Below, one piece after another: positions 11,561 to 21,398 of a DNA stretch of 64,000 bases. The first letter of the stretch is position 1. Each line of letters starts with the position of its first letter. Below the pieces are notes generated by a model. The model was not told where the DNA came from, did no database searches, and saw nothing but the letters and a program-made list of their open reading frames with translations. The translations under genes and the position numbers were made by a program. The stretch lies in contig JBBHKE010001262.1 in NCBI GenBank assembly GCA_037447655.1, forward strand, positions 16,659-80,658. Reading direction: 5' to 3'. The stretch comes from Zygnema cylindricum. Its lineage: Eukaryota > Streptophyta > Zygnematophyceae > Zygnematales > Zygnemataceae.

Positions 11561-12880
11561 GCACTCGCCGCCAAATGGTTACGGCAACAAGTACATTCTA
11601 TCCGTGTTAAGGCTTGTGTGCGGGGTTTAGGTGGAGGAGGGGAGAGAGAGAGAGAGGGGGTCTTGTCATCATAATTTCCCAGTATATGAAGCTAGTTCTA
11701 TTAAAGATGGGCACCCTAGAGTGTGGGCCAATAACATGTAACTTTGAGACCTCCATAGGTCATCAGAATGGGCAGCTCACACAAAGCCCCTAGGATAACC
11801 CTGACCTTTTAGTGTTTCAGCAAAAAAAACTTCCACTCTGGCAGAAGAAAACTTTGACCACCTTCACCCTTGTGAAAGAAAGACTCCCTTGAGTTGATAG
11901 CAAAAAGAATATATGAAATTGCTCCCCTGAGCAGTTAGTTATGGTGGGTCAAAGTTGACCTTTTGTACAGAAGCTCTCTTTGACAGAGGGTCCTATCTAC
12001 AAGATTTTTCTAAGTCCTACCTCTCTCTAAAACTCTATCTACTGACATACGGCACCAATCACAATACAATGTCTTTCAGAAAGGTACAAGTGCTATTGTA
12101 CTTTCTGTACGGAAATTGTACGACATGGCTAGAAAGTTGACACATGTCATATCTAGATTCGTTCCTGTAATTCCCGGAGATGCCGCAATCCATTGTGGTT
12201 GTGCCACGTGTCATTCGATGTGGCGATAAGCGCAAACCGCCGAAATCCTATTCCGCGATCTCGACTTTCTTTGCGGTCGTCCGATCGAAACCGGATTTCA
12301 TTATTAGCCGTCATAAATACTTGCGCGGTATTTATTTCACACTTGAAACAAATGCGAGATATTTGTTTCGAGATGTTCCGTATCCCCTACAATACAAACT
12401 TTATCGATGTCCTAATATTCCGTTAAATGAAATAGTCTACGTGTAAACATTTATATAATTATCAAACCTTATACTACGTAACCCAGGTCTTAGACTAATT
12501 TGATAAAACTATCGCCTACCGGCGACTTTGACGGACAAAAGGTACTAGGTTCAAATCCTAGGTCCGTCAAGTACCATTTTGGTAAATCTACCAATCTACT
12601 ATCTTTCTCCCTCTGGATAGCATAGGTAGGCATGGCTCTAGCTCTCTCTCAAACTTTCAGTGATTGCGACAAGTGTGGGAGCTAAAGAGAGGAGATAGAG
12701 GCAGACTGCCTCTGCTTCTTTTCTGCATTTTATCTTTTACAAAACCTAGAATACTACTAAAAAAACCTTTAATTTCTACAGCACCTGCCGCCAAATGGTT
12801 ATGGCACCCAGTACATTTTTTTGTGTTGAGCTTGTGAGCGGGGTTTAGGTGGAGGATGGGAGAGAGAGAGAGGGGGCGAG
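11561..12880 (-). repeat. tandem duplication of gag start, H1-type LTR and flank
   Basis: After H1's 5' LTR comes a flank of about 100 bp (11561-11661). Then a short gag fragment (11662-11736, VIGPHSRVPIF on the minus strand), a second complete LTR (11737-12780, 1044 bp), and the same flank again (12781-12880, beginning GCAC.TGCCGCCAAATGG). The unit gag-start/LTR/flank is thus repeated head to tail with moderate divergence. Unequal exchange or a segmental duplication explains it better than a second insertion, because the flank is copied too. Confidence 0.8.
12486..12580 (+). ncRNA. candidate antisense tRNA-like Pol III unit (second H1-type LTR)
   Basis: Best H1-type copy. Inner hairpin TCGCC-TACC-GGCGA, perfect T-arm CTAGG-TTCAAAT-CCTAG (12545-12561), TTTT at 12577-12580. 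Confidence 0.55.
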
Positions 12881-12970
12881 GATGCTTAGATGAACATATT
12901 TATTGAATGAGAGGGAGATGCATGAGAATTATGAGTGGGAGAGGAAGGGGAAAATGGAAAGGGGGAAAGA
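12781..12970. other. non-LTR spacer with GA-rich simple repeat
   Basis: It contains the duplicated flank and a (GA)n tract near 12860, then purine-rich sequence up to a family-C LTR. I see no coding signal. It may be the original genomic target of H1. Confidence 0.5.
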
Positions 12971-13326
12971 TGTTGTTTTGAAAAGTTAGTTTCGTGCGTA
13001 CGCGACATTTTGTGCGCACGCGGCGTTCATGCGTAAATTATTACCGGAAGTAATGTGGTGGTACGAATGGAGGTTCGAATGGATTTGCGGATTGGGGGGG
13101 TAGTTATACGATCGAAATTAAAGGGACGTGAGGAACTATTTGAGTGGTGTGTAATGGGGTGAGAAATGGACGGCGGATCGCGAAGCGATCCGATCCGAAA
13201 TATTTGAAATGTTGAAAAATGATGTCGCTCGTACGAAACATAATGCGACATGCGCATTTATGGAAAAAGGACGCCGCAAGTACGGAGCGTCTTATTTGGC
13301 AAGTGGACGTGAATGCGTCAATCGGC
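12971..13326 (+). repeat. truncated family-C LTR
   Basis: Starts TGTTGTTTTGAAAAGTTAG and aligns with the first third of the solo C LTR at 54762-55942, including the perfect hairpin GGATCGC-GAA-GCGATCC near 13167-13183. It stops abruptly at RT-derived fragment M. Confidence 0.75.
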
Positions 13327-13977
13327 AAACCTTGCTCTTCTTCCTTTGCTCCACAAATTAATTGAGCTGTTGCATAAAGATATCCTCTTTAAACTCTCCA
13401 TGTAGGAAGGCAGTCTTGATGTCCATTTGATGTTCATATATGACTTCTGCTACAGCTAGATTGAGAAGTATCCAAATGGAGGGAAACCTGATGACCGTGG
13501 CAAATGTCTCCTCGTAGTCAATTCCCTCTTTCTGGGTAAATCTTTCACCACTAACCAAGCCTTGTAGTGCTCAATGGTGTTATCCGGGTTGAGTTTCAAT
13601 TTAAATACCCACTTACAACGGATTGGCTTTCTGTCATGAGAACCGACCTCCAATTCCCATGTATCGACTGTCATAATCAAAAACATCTTCTCATAAATAG
13701 TTGTCTTCCACCGGTTCCTCTCAAGACAGTTCATCGTCTCACCATAAGACTTCGGTTCATCCAGGTGAGACACTTTGGTTACCTTGTTGTTAACTTGTTT
13801 CTCTAGCAGTATTTTGCTCCTTCTCCTTCCACCCTCAAACTTTGATGCCGGAATAGATGGCTCTCGTGGATTCTTTCGAACAGTTTTGACTTTTCCCTTA
13901 TCTTTTGATTCCAAGTCTATTTCCACCACGTCTTCCGCTTAGGTTGGAGTTGGCACTAGGGGTTTTACGGATGAATC
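13327..13977 (-). pseudogene. M: copia RT N-terminal fragment
   Basis: Minus-strand piece covering the integrase-RT linker (SIPASKFEGGRRRSK, about 13830-13860) and the RT N-terminus (DRKPIRCKWVFKLKLN, about 13590-13635; then TAFLHGEFKEDIFMQQ near 13370-13410), with frameshifts and a stop. It ends before YVDD on one side and is broken by the H2 LTR on the other. No LTR remains for it here. Confidence 0.8.
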
Positions 13978-14108
13978 TGTTGAAATCACTAGATTTATGT
14001 AGTATTTTGTAGGTCTGAATGGCTTAATAGAAAAAGAAAAGAAAAGGGCAGGCAATCTGCCTCCTCCTCTTTCCTCTATGCCCGATACTTGTAGTAGTCA
14101 ATGAAAGA
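13978..14108 (+). repeat. H2 5' LTR, first part
   Basis: TGTTGAAATCACTAG... up to the 3' side of the conserved stem-loop (GTAGTCAATGAAAGA), where E3 is inserted. The LTR continues at 20525. Confidence 0.85.
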
Positions 14109-14198
14109 TGTTGAAATTAATAGATTCCTAGAGTATTTTCTAGGTTTAAATATGTTTGTATAAAAGAAAAGAAAAGGATGGGCAGCCTGCCTCCGCCT

Positions 14199-14247
14199 CC
14201 TCTCTCTAGCCCCCATACTTGTTGTAGTCACTGAAGGGTAGAGAGGG
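14199..14247 (+). other. conserved LTR stem-loop (E3 5' LTR)
   Basis: Stem CCTCTCTCTA/TAGAGAGGG closes a large loop with CTTGTTGTAGTCACTGAAG. The same loop with different stems recurs in the other A-type LTRs (19576-19624, 41022-41068, 45275-45335, 51838-51898, 60634-60696). Confidence 0.65.
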
Positions 14248-14301
14248 TGGTTGATCCATGGCTGCCTTAGTTCAACAGGCAGTTATTTTTAGTAGGTTAC
14301 T

Positions 14302-14394
14302 AAAAATATATCTGACGGACTCGGGATTTGATCGCGGTACCTGCGGTTCGTCAAGTTGGCCGATAGCGGTCAGCTTTATCCTATTAGACTAGGA
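14302..14394 (-). ncRNA. candidate antisense tRNA-like Pol III unit (E3 5' LTR)
   Basis: Minus strand: box A-like TAGTCTAATAGGATAAAGC, B-box region GATCAAATCCC, then T5 (14302-14306). Confidence 0.5.
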
Positions 14395-14923
14395 CCAATG
14401 CTAAATGATATATTATGTGATAGATATATATAAATTTAGGGAGGAACAAATCTATTTAACTAAAATTGTATACGGCATGCATAGATACAGTTTTATGAAA
14501 GTACCAAGTACGATTCTATTTCAAAACGGATACCACGCATTTTGTTTCGACATTGAAACAAATGTCGCGCAAGTATTTATAACAGCTAAGATTGCGTCTC
14601 ATTGCTAATCCAATGGCGCACATCATCGCCAAAATCCCGGAGTGGTCACTTTGGCTTTTTGTGACGTGGCATGACCTGGAGCCACGTGGAGAGATGACAT
14701 TCCGTCATGGGAATTCTGAGGAATGTACGGACGAGTAAAAAGCAAACACGCGTCCGCTTAATAGCCTTGTCGTACATTGGCCGTACAAAAGGTACACCGA
14801 CAGTAGTACTTTTTGGTACGTACAGTAATCTGATTGGTCCGTACTTCAGTAGATAGAAGTTATTAGAGGGAATCACGACTTAGAAAATTTTGGTAGGTAG
14901 TCACGTCTCTTTTTGAGAGTTTG

Positions 14924-14931
14924 TATAAATT
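14924..14931 (+). promoter_or_regulatory. TATA box of E3 5' LTR
   Basis: TATAAATT just after a TTTGAGAG inverted repeat, about 200 nt upstream of the gag ATG. It is conserved in the 3' LTR (20304-20311), H2 (21178-21185) and E1 (2218-2225). Confidence 0.6.
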
Positions 14932-15124
14932 GGCATTTTTACTGCCTCATAACTTATTAGCTGGTTGGCCGTATTCAGTGACTCTTTTTGCTACGGACTC
15001 AAAGGAGTCTAGGCTGTATAAGGGTGCAGTCAAACTATCATTTTGCCTTCTTAGACAGCAGTGGTTGTGGCTTGAAGTGGGTTAGTTAAATACTATCTAG
15101 AGGCTTCCTGTATTCTGTGGTCCA

Positions 15125-16612
15125 ATGGAGGACACAGAATTGCAGGTTATGGGCCCACCCTCTAAGGTGCCCACCTTCAATGGATTTGGGCTCTTCTATT
15201 GGGAAGTCATGATGATGGGAGCTTTGTGCAAAAAACGATAATGGGGTATTGTTAGTGGACAAGTGAAACGTCCATCTTCGGGAACTCCACCAGGATTTGG
15301 AGGAGTAAGGTTTCTTGCAGTAACAGCTGCCTTAGCGGAGGAGGCAGATGATGGGGACAACATTTTTTCTGAAAAGGGGAAAGGAAAGGAGACACCCCTC
15401 ACTCCTATTGCCACAGTCCCGGGATCGGCGACCGTGAAGACCGCGAAGAACGATACTCAAATGTGGAAGGATGTAAACATGGCTGCCAGGAACTTCATTT
15501 TCAGGCACCTCACTGAAGTTTTGGCCACTCCTCATCTTCACATTTACAAGGCTGAGGAGTTGTGGGTGAGTTTGGTGGAGATTTATAGAGTTGGAACTAT
15601 TCAGGAGCTCCAGTTGGCTGAGCAAAAGCTAGTGAGTTACACTAACAAAGGAGGAAAGATGTTAGATTACTGTAATGATCTTTCTTGTTTGTATATGGAG
15701 ATGGAAAGTACCGGATGGACAGGTACAATGAAAATGAAAGTTAACACCCCTATCATGAATTTACTGGATGAGTACGAGAACAGAGTGTACATGGTACAAG
15801 AAATGGTTGATAGTTCATGGAAATGGAACACAGTGGTAAGGATGATACTTGTGCAGGAAAACACAATGAAGATTAAGAGAGTAGGAAAGAGCATTCAAGC
15901 TCTAGAAGTAGGAGGGGATCGATGGGGGAAAGACGTGAAGAAATTGTACAAAGGAGAAAGAGATCATTTTGGAGGACCGAGGCCCCCAAAGTGTCTTTGA
16001 CATTTTTGCAAAAAGCCGGGACACTTCATTGCAGATTGTGTCAAGCTGTCGGAGCTGAGGCTCCAAGAGTACTGTGGAGGGGGTTTTTCCGGAGGGAAGA
16101 AAAAGGCAATTGTGGTTGCAAAAGTGACTAGAGAAACCGATGATGAGTCTTTTGAGAGGATGGGGAGCTTCTTCTTGACGAGAATCTGGAGGAGAAGGAG
16201 ATCCCTCGTAGACAGAAATGTGCACTTGGAGCAATTCGGGAGGCTCCACAAGAAGGATGGATCATCGACTCATGTGCATCCATGCATATATGTCGTGATA
16301 AGGAACTCTTTACTAAGCTAAGAAAAAAATCCCTACTGTAAAGATAGAGTATGGATATGGGAGAGTGGTAACTACAGATCTAGTGGGATCAGTAGATCTG
16401 AAAGTCTTAGTGGAGGGTAAGACTTATAAACTTACATTCTCAAATGTACTATACATTCCTCAGCTGAGTAAAAATCTTGTCTCTACGTCTGTGTTAAATG
16501 ACAAAGAGTTTGATACCTTCACTAGAAAGGGAGTCTTTACAGCTAAGTATGGGATGAAGTTTACTTCACAACAGATAAGGGTAGCCGAGGAATGTTTAGG
16601 CTTAACATGAGT
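15125..16612 (+). pseudogene. E3 gag-protease
   Basis: ATG at 15125 lies 20 nt inside the LTR; gag starts MEDTELQVMGPPSKVP. A TAA at 15239-15241 stops it after 38 codons, then the frame stays open to 16000 through the gag helices. The zinc knuckle is broken by TGA in place of its first Cys (CL*HFCKKPGHFIADC, about 15990-16040). The protease region (16110-16330) is frameshifted and its DSGAS is degraded. The segment 16365-16610 is the post-protease strand region. About 240 residues of gag remain readable. Confidence 0.87.
15145..15159 (+). promoter_or_regulatory. E3 primer binding site inside gag
   Basis: GGTTATGGGCCCACC follows the LTR with no gap. It is the exact complement of GGUGGGCCCAUAACC in the anticodon arm of plant initiator tRNA-Met, and it is read as gag codons (VMGPP). 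The tRNA sequence is from memory of the family. Confidence 0.85.
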
Positions 16613-17510
16613 AATGAAAAAAAGAATGCTTACTATGTTGGTGGTCCTAAGTTGATGATTTGGCATAAGCGGTTGGGCATGTATATTTTGATAGGTTGAG
16701 GGAAATGAAAAAACTTGGGGTAGTAGAAGGCATTCAGTTTGGGGACAATGAAATGAGGGATGATTATAGTGGCAGTGCTCAAGGGAAGGCTCACAAACTT
16801 CCCTTTTCCAAAGCCGCCACATATTGAGGTGAGAAAGTAATAGATTTGGTCCACACTGATATTTGGAGACCTGCAAAAGTACCTTCGGTTGGAGGAAAAA
16901 GGTTTATGATAACAGTAACCGATGACTTGTCTAGATACTCTAGAGTATACTTTCTAAAAACAAAGTCTGAAGCATCAACTTACTTCAAAGAATATAAAGC
17001 ATGGAGTGAGAAGTTGCATGAAACACCCATTAAAAGGATAAGGAGTGATAATAGGGGGGAATATACCTCTAACCCGTTTGAGGAATATCTGAGAGATGAG
17101 GGAGTACAGCACCAAAAAATTGTACCATATAACCCAGAACAAAATGGGGTAGTTGAGAGGTTTAATCGAACACTAGGAGATAGTGCATGCAGTATGTTGG
17201 CCGACAAGAAAATAGGAAAGAGATTTTTGGCAGAGGCAATGAACTGTGCACAGTACATTAAGAATAGAGTCCTTACCTCAACTGTAAAGGGAGTGACACC
17301 TTATGAGAGATGGGTTGGAACGAAACCAAATATTTCACACCTTAAAGTGTTCGGTAGCCAAGTTTACAGTCTTGACACGGATAGGAAAAATCGGAAACTA
17401 GATGCTAAGGGAAAACCTGGATACTTTGTGGGATATGATGAGGATGTTAAGGGGTATAAAGTCTATGATGAGCAAATAACGATATCATCCTGGTCAAACA
17501 CCTAGTTGTC
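16613..17510 (+). pseudogene. E3 GAG-pre-integrase and integrase
   Basis: Starts with a damaged IWHKRLG zinc-finger region (16660-16830, one stop). The open stretch 16846-17505 carries integrase HTD (16852), RSDN (17041) and NPEQNGVVERFNRTL with the catalytic Glu near 17155, followed by the RWVGTKPN and GYFVGYDED C-terminal blocks. A frameshift at about 17500 separates it from the linker/RT frame. Confidence 0.87.
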
Positions 17511-19475
17511 ATGGATGAAGGAAAGTCATTTGATCCCTTCAAATATACAAATAAGATAAAAATCAAATTCGAGTCCGAAAGTGAGGAGAACTCGGTCGTT
17601 CCCGTAAAGGACATGAGTGAAACCGTGATTGCATATTCAGCGGAGATCCGAGATACAGAAGACTCACAGGAAACCTCACATACTCTTATGGACCTCGAGG
17701 AGATAGAACAAGCGGGATCAGAATCGGCTTCCATGGACAGGGGAGCCGATGAGACAGTGAGAAGAAACCCAAGAATTCCATCCATTCCAGCTTCGAAGTT
17801 TGAGGGAGGAAGGAGGAGCAGCAAAAGGATACAAGAAAAACAAGTCTCTTATTATGTAACTAAACGATCTCACCCAGATGAGCCTCAGTCTTACTCAGAG
17901 GCAAAGAATAGTCCAGAGAAAAAAAGATGGATTAGAGCCTTAAATGATGAGATGACTTCTATCATGGAAGCAAATACTTGGGAACTAGCGGATTGTCTTC
18001 CAGACAGAAAACCTATTCGGTGTAAATGGGTATTTAAACTAAAACTGAACCTAGATAATACCATTGAAAGATATAAGGCTCGATTGGTAGCAAAGGGGTT
18101 CACCCAAAAGCAGGGGATTGACTATGATGAGACCTTTGCTCCAGTTGTTCGGTTCCCATCAGTAAGGATTCTCCTCAGTCTGGCAGCAGCGGAAGACATG
18201 GGAATACACCAGATGGACATTAAGACTGCTTTCCTTAATAGTGAGTTAGAGGAAGAAATTTTCATGAGGCAACCCGAGGGGTTCGTGGAAGATGGAGAAA
18301 AGAAGAAAGTTCGCAGGCTCATAAAGTCCTTTTTATGGACTGAAAATGGCTCCCCGACAGTGGAATAAGAAACTTGATGAGTTTCTCACCGATCTGAGAT
18401 ACATCCGTATCACCTCTGACCATTCTATCTATATGTTTGAAGATGAGAATGGTGTCATTTTTATTGCAATTTATGTGGATGATCTACTTATGTTAAGTAA
18501 GTCTTTGGAGAAGATCAATAGGCTTAAGAAAGATCTTAGCGGCAGATTTGATATAAAGGATTTAGGGGAGGCAAAATATATTTTGGGGATCCAAATAGAG
18601 GGAGATAGGGGGAAGAAGATTATCAGACTTACTCAAAAAGAAGCAATAGGTAATATGCTTGAGAAATTCCAGATGGAAAATGCTAACAGTTGTACCACTC
18701 CCATGGACTTGAAAAAAGTAAGTGATGGGAGTGTAGAAGGAGGAGTGATGATCTTAGACGATCAGATGAGTCCAGAGGAGAGAGAGTTTATAAAGTCTAT
18801 CCCTTATACACAGGTCGTAGGAAGTTTAATCTATTTTATGAACTGTACCAGGCAGGACATAGGGGCAGCAGTTGGAGTACTTAGTAGGAGTCTTAATGAT
18901 CTTAGGAAGAGAGACTGGGAGGCAGCCAAGAGAGTCATGAGATATTTGGTTGGAACCATAGAATTATGGCTGCATTTGGGAGGGGAGAACAGTGATATCA
19001 CCACTTGGAGTGATGCCAGTTATGGGGATGCACCTATGAGAAGATGCACTTCTGGATATGTTTTGTATGTGGGGGAAGGTGCTTGCTGTTGGAGCCGTAA
19101 GCAACAAAAGGTGGTTGATCAGTCTACTGTGGAGGCTGAGTATATGGCGTCTTGTTCTGCTGTAAAAGAACTAATGTGGGTGAAGTCATTGTTGCAAAAA
19201 CTGGGATATATGAAGGTGAGAGTGCACCAAATCTTTTGTTATAATCAAGCTGCAATGCAATTCCAGCCAATCCATGACACCATTTCAAAGCAAAACATAT
19301 GGACATAAGATTTAGCTTCGTAAGACAAAAAGTTGAAAATAAAATCTAAAATCTTGTGTATAGACCTGATCAAGAAATGGTGGCTAACATGATGACCAAA
19401 CCTGTGCCCTATCCTAAATTAAAATATTGTCGGGAAAAATGCGGGTTTAAAGAAAAATTAAAATTAGACTAGAAA
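17511..19475 (+). pseudogene. E3 linker-RT-RNase H
   Basis: 17511-18368 encodes the acidic linker, SIPASKFEGGRRSSK and the RT N-terminal half (DRKPIRCKWVFKLKLN; TAFLNSELEEEIFMRQ). A frameshift at about 18345 leads into 18346-19308 with IYVDDLLMLSK (YVDD intact, about 18470), TPMDLKK, and RNase H WSDASYGD (19010), VEAEYMA (19132) and a CYNQAAM variant of CDNQ (19240) that replaces a catalytic Asp. A last frameshift precedes the MMTKPVP tail. These two long readable stretches make it one of the better preserved RTs here. Confidence 0.88.
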
Positions 19476-19485
19476 ATAACGGGAG

Positions 19486-20524
19486 TGTTGAAATTAATAG
19501 ACTATTAAAGTATTTTTTAGGTTTAAATATGTTAGTATAAAAGAAAAGAAAAGGACGGGCAGCCTGCCTACACCTCCTCTCTCTAGCCCCCATACTTGTT
19601 GTAGTCACTAAAGGGTAGAGAGGGTGGTTGATCCATGGCTGCCTTAGTTCAACAGGCAGTTATTTTTAGTAGGTTACTAAAAATATACCTAACGGACCCG
19701 GGATTTGATCCCGGTACCTACGGTTCGTCAAGTTGGCCGATAGCGGTCAGCTTTATCCTATTAGACTAGGACCAATGCTAAATGATATATTATGTGATAG
19801 ATATATATATATATTTAGGGAGGAACAAATCCATTTAACTAAAATTGTATACGGCATGCATAGATACAGTTTTATGAAAGTACCAAGTACGATTCTATTT
19901 CAAAACGGATACCACGCATTTTGTTTCGACATTGAAACAAATGTCGCGCAAGTATTTATAACGGCTAAGATTGCGTCTCCCTGCAAATCCAATGGCGCAC
20001 ATCATCGCCGAAATCTCGGAGTGGTCAATTTGGCGTTTTGTGACGTGGCATGACTTGGAGCCACGTGGAGAGATGACATTCGGTCATGGGAATTCTGAGG
20101 AATGTATAGACGAGTGAAAAGCAGACACGCGTCCGCTTAATAGCCTTGTCGTACATAGGCCGTACAAAAGGTACACCGGCAGTAGTAATTTTTGGTACGG
20201 TACAGTAATCTGATTGGTTCGTACTTCAGTAGATAGAAGTTATTAGAGTGAATCAAGACTTAGAAAATTTTGGTAGGTAGTCACCTCTCCCTTTGAGAGT
20301 TTGTATAAATTGGCATTTTTACTGCCTCATAACTTATCGGCTAGTTGGCCGTTTTCAATGAATCTTTTTGCTACGGACTCAGGGGAGTCCAAGCTGCATA
20401 GGGAAGCAATCAAACTATAATTTTGCCTTCTTGGACAGCAATGGTTGTGGCTTGAAGTGGGTTAGTTAAATACTATCTAGAGGCTTCCTGTATTCTGTGG
20501 TCCAATGGAGGACACAGAATTGCA
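19486..20524 (+). repeat. E3 3' LTR
   Basis: Partner of 14109-15144. Stem-loop 19576-19624, antisense tRNA-like unit 19679-19773, TATAAATT 20304-20311, gag ATG at 20505. Purine tract AAAATAACGGGAG precedes it. Confidence 0.92.
19679..19773 (-). ncRNA. candidate antisense tRNA-like Pol III unit (E3 3' LTR)
   Basis: Perfect T-arm CCGGG-ATCAAAT-CCCGG on the minus strand (about 19698-19714), box A TAGTCTAATAGGATAAAGC, T5 terminator (19679-19683). Confidence 0.55.
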
Positions 20525-21398
20525 AAGAAGAAAGAGAGTGGTGGAGCCATGGCTGCCTGAGCTCCATAGGTAGGACTTAAGAGTGACATGAGTGACTCTG
20601 AACAAAAAGGTTCATTCCAGCAGGACTCGAACCTTCGTCCGGCAGAGCGCGGTGTAGCCGTGAGCTCTAACCAGTATGTCGTAGGAGTTCGTTAAAGTAC
20701 ATAGGGTGTGATAATTACTTAAACTGTATTATCATCTTTCATGAGATTAACAGACATATGAATGATGGTACATAGAACTAGTTAACATTTAGTGTGAATG
20801 TGATCCCGCACGAAACAAATGAATCGGATATTTGTTTCGACTGCTAACATTTAATGTCGGTTTTTATCCAACAGCACATACCGCCGCCCAGATCCCGGAA
20901 TGGTCACATTGGCGTTTTTTGGATGTGGCATGACCTGGCGCCACGTGGAGAGATAATATTTGGTTGCGAGAATTCCGGAGAACATAAAGACGAGTACCAT
21001 GTGGACATGCGTCCACTCAATGGCCTTCTCGTACACAGACAGTATAGAAAGGACATAGGCCATAATACCTTTCTGTACTTTACAATTATTTTATTGGATC
21101 GTACTGTAGTAGATAGGGGTTTTGAGAGGGAAGACTTAGAATTTATTTTGATATGCACCTCTCTCTTTGAGAGTTTGTATAAATTAACATCTTTGCCACC
21201 TCATAACCTATCGGTTGGTTAGCCGTTTTCAGTGATTCTTTTTGCTACGGACTCAGGGGAGTCTATATTACACAGGGTGGCATTTAAGTTGTGAATTTGA
21301 CAGCTTAGGCCGCAGTGGTTGTGGCTGAAAGTGGGTTTGCTAAAAACTACCTAGAGGCTTTCTCAATTCTGTAGTCGAATGGAGGACACAAAAATGCA
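20525..21398 (+). repeat. H2 5' LTR, second part
   Basis: Continues 13978-14108 after E3: AAGAAGAAAGAGAGTGG..CCATGGCTGCC. Then an antisense tRNA-like unit (20604-20690), G-box near 20941, TATAAATT 21178-21185, leader hairpin 21250-21263, gag ATG 21379, end TGCA at 21398. Total LTR length is about 1005 bp. Confidence 0.88.
20604..20690 (-). ncRNA. candidate antisense tRNA-like Pol III unit (H2 5' LTR)
   Basis: Minus strand: D-arm TACTGGTTAGAGCTCACGG, perfect B box GGTTCGAGTCC (20623-20633), T5 (20604-20608). It is closest of all units to canonical Pol III control boxes. Confidence 0.6.

Larger units (their letters stand above)
14109..15144 (+). repeat. E3 5' LTR
   Basis: TGTTGAAATT...GAATTGCA. 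In order: stem-loop 14199-14247, GATCCATGGCTGCC, antisense tRNA-like unit 14302-14394, G-box CCACGTGG near 14681, seven GTAC motifs at 14770-14850, TATAAATT 14924-14931, leader hairpin GACTC...GAGTC 14996-15009, gag ATG 15125. Confidence 0.92.
14109..20524 (+). mobile_element. E3: complete but decayed Ty1/copia element
   Basis: LTRs 14109-15144 (1036 bp) and 19486-20524 (1039 bp) flank a roughly 4.3-kb internal region. AAAGA at 14104-14108 is matched by AAAGA at 20524-20528 if the terminal A is shared, so the target duplication is plausible but not clean. All pol domains are present and YVDD is intact, but stops and frameshifts break gag, the knuckle and the joints between domains. Confidence 0.92.

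Noticed and set aside
14199-14247. Hammerhead or other self-cleaving ribozyme in the LTR stem-loop (retrozyme-like)
   Set aside because: The CUGAUGA and GAAA core motifs required for a hammerhead are absent, and I could not fit twister or other small ribozyme cores.
14250-14400. Upstream ORF from the conserved CCATGG in LTRs
   Set aside because: The reading frames after this ATG differ in length and sequence between families, so no shared peptide is supported.
14109-20524. Targeting of nested insertions to the LTR tRNA-like units, as Ty1 targets Pol III genes
   Set aside because: Only E3 lies near such a unit, and on its downstream side; the other insertions are in gag, integrase or RNase H coding DNA.
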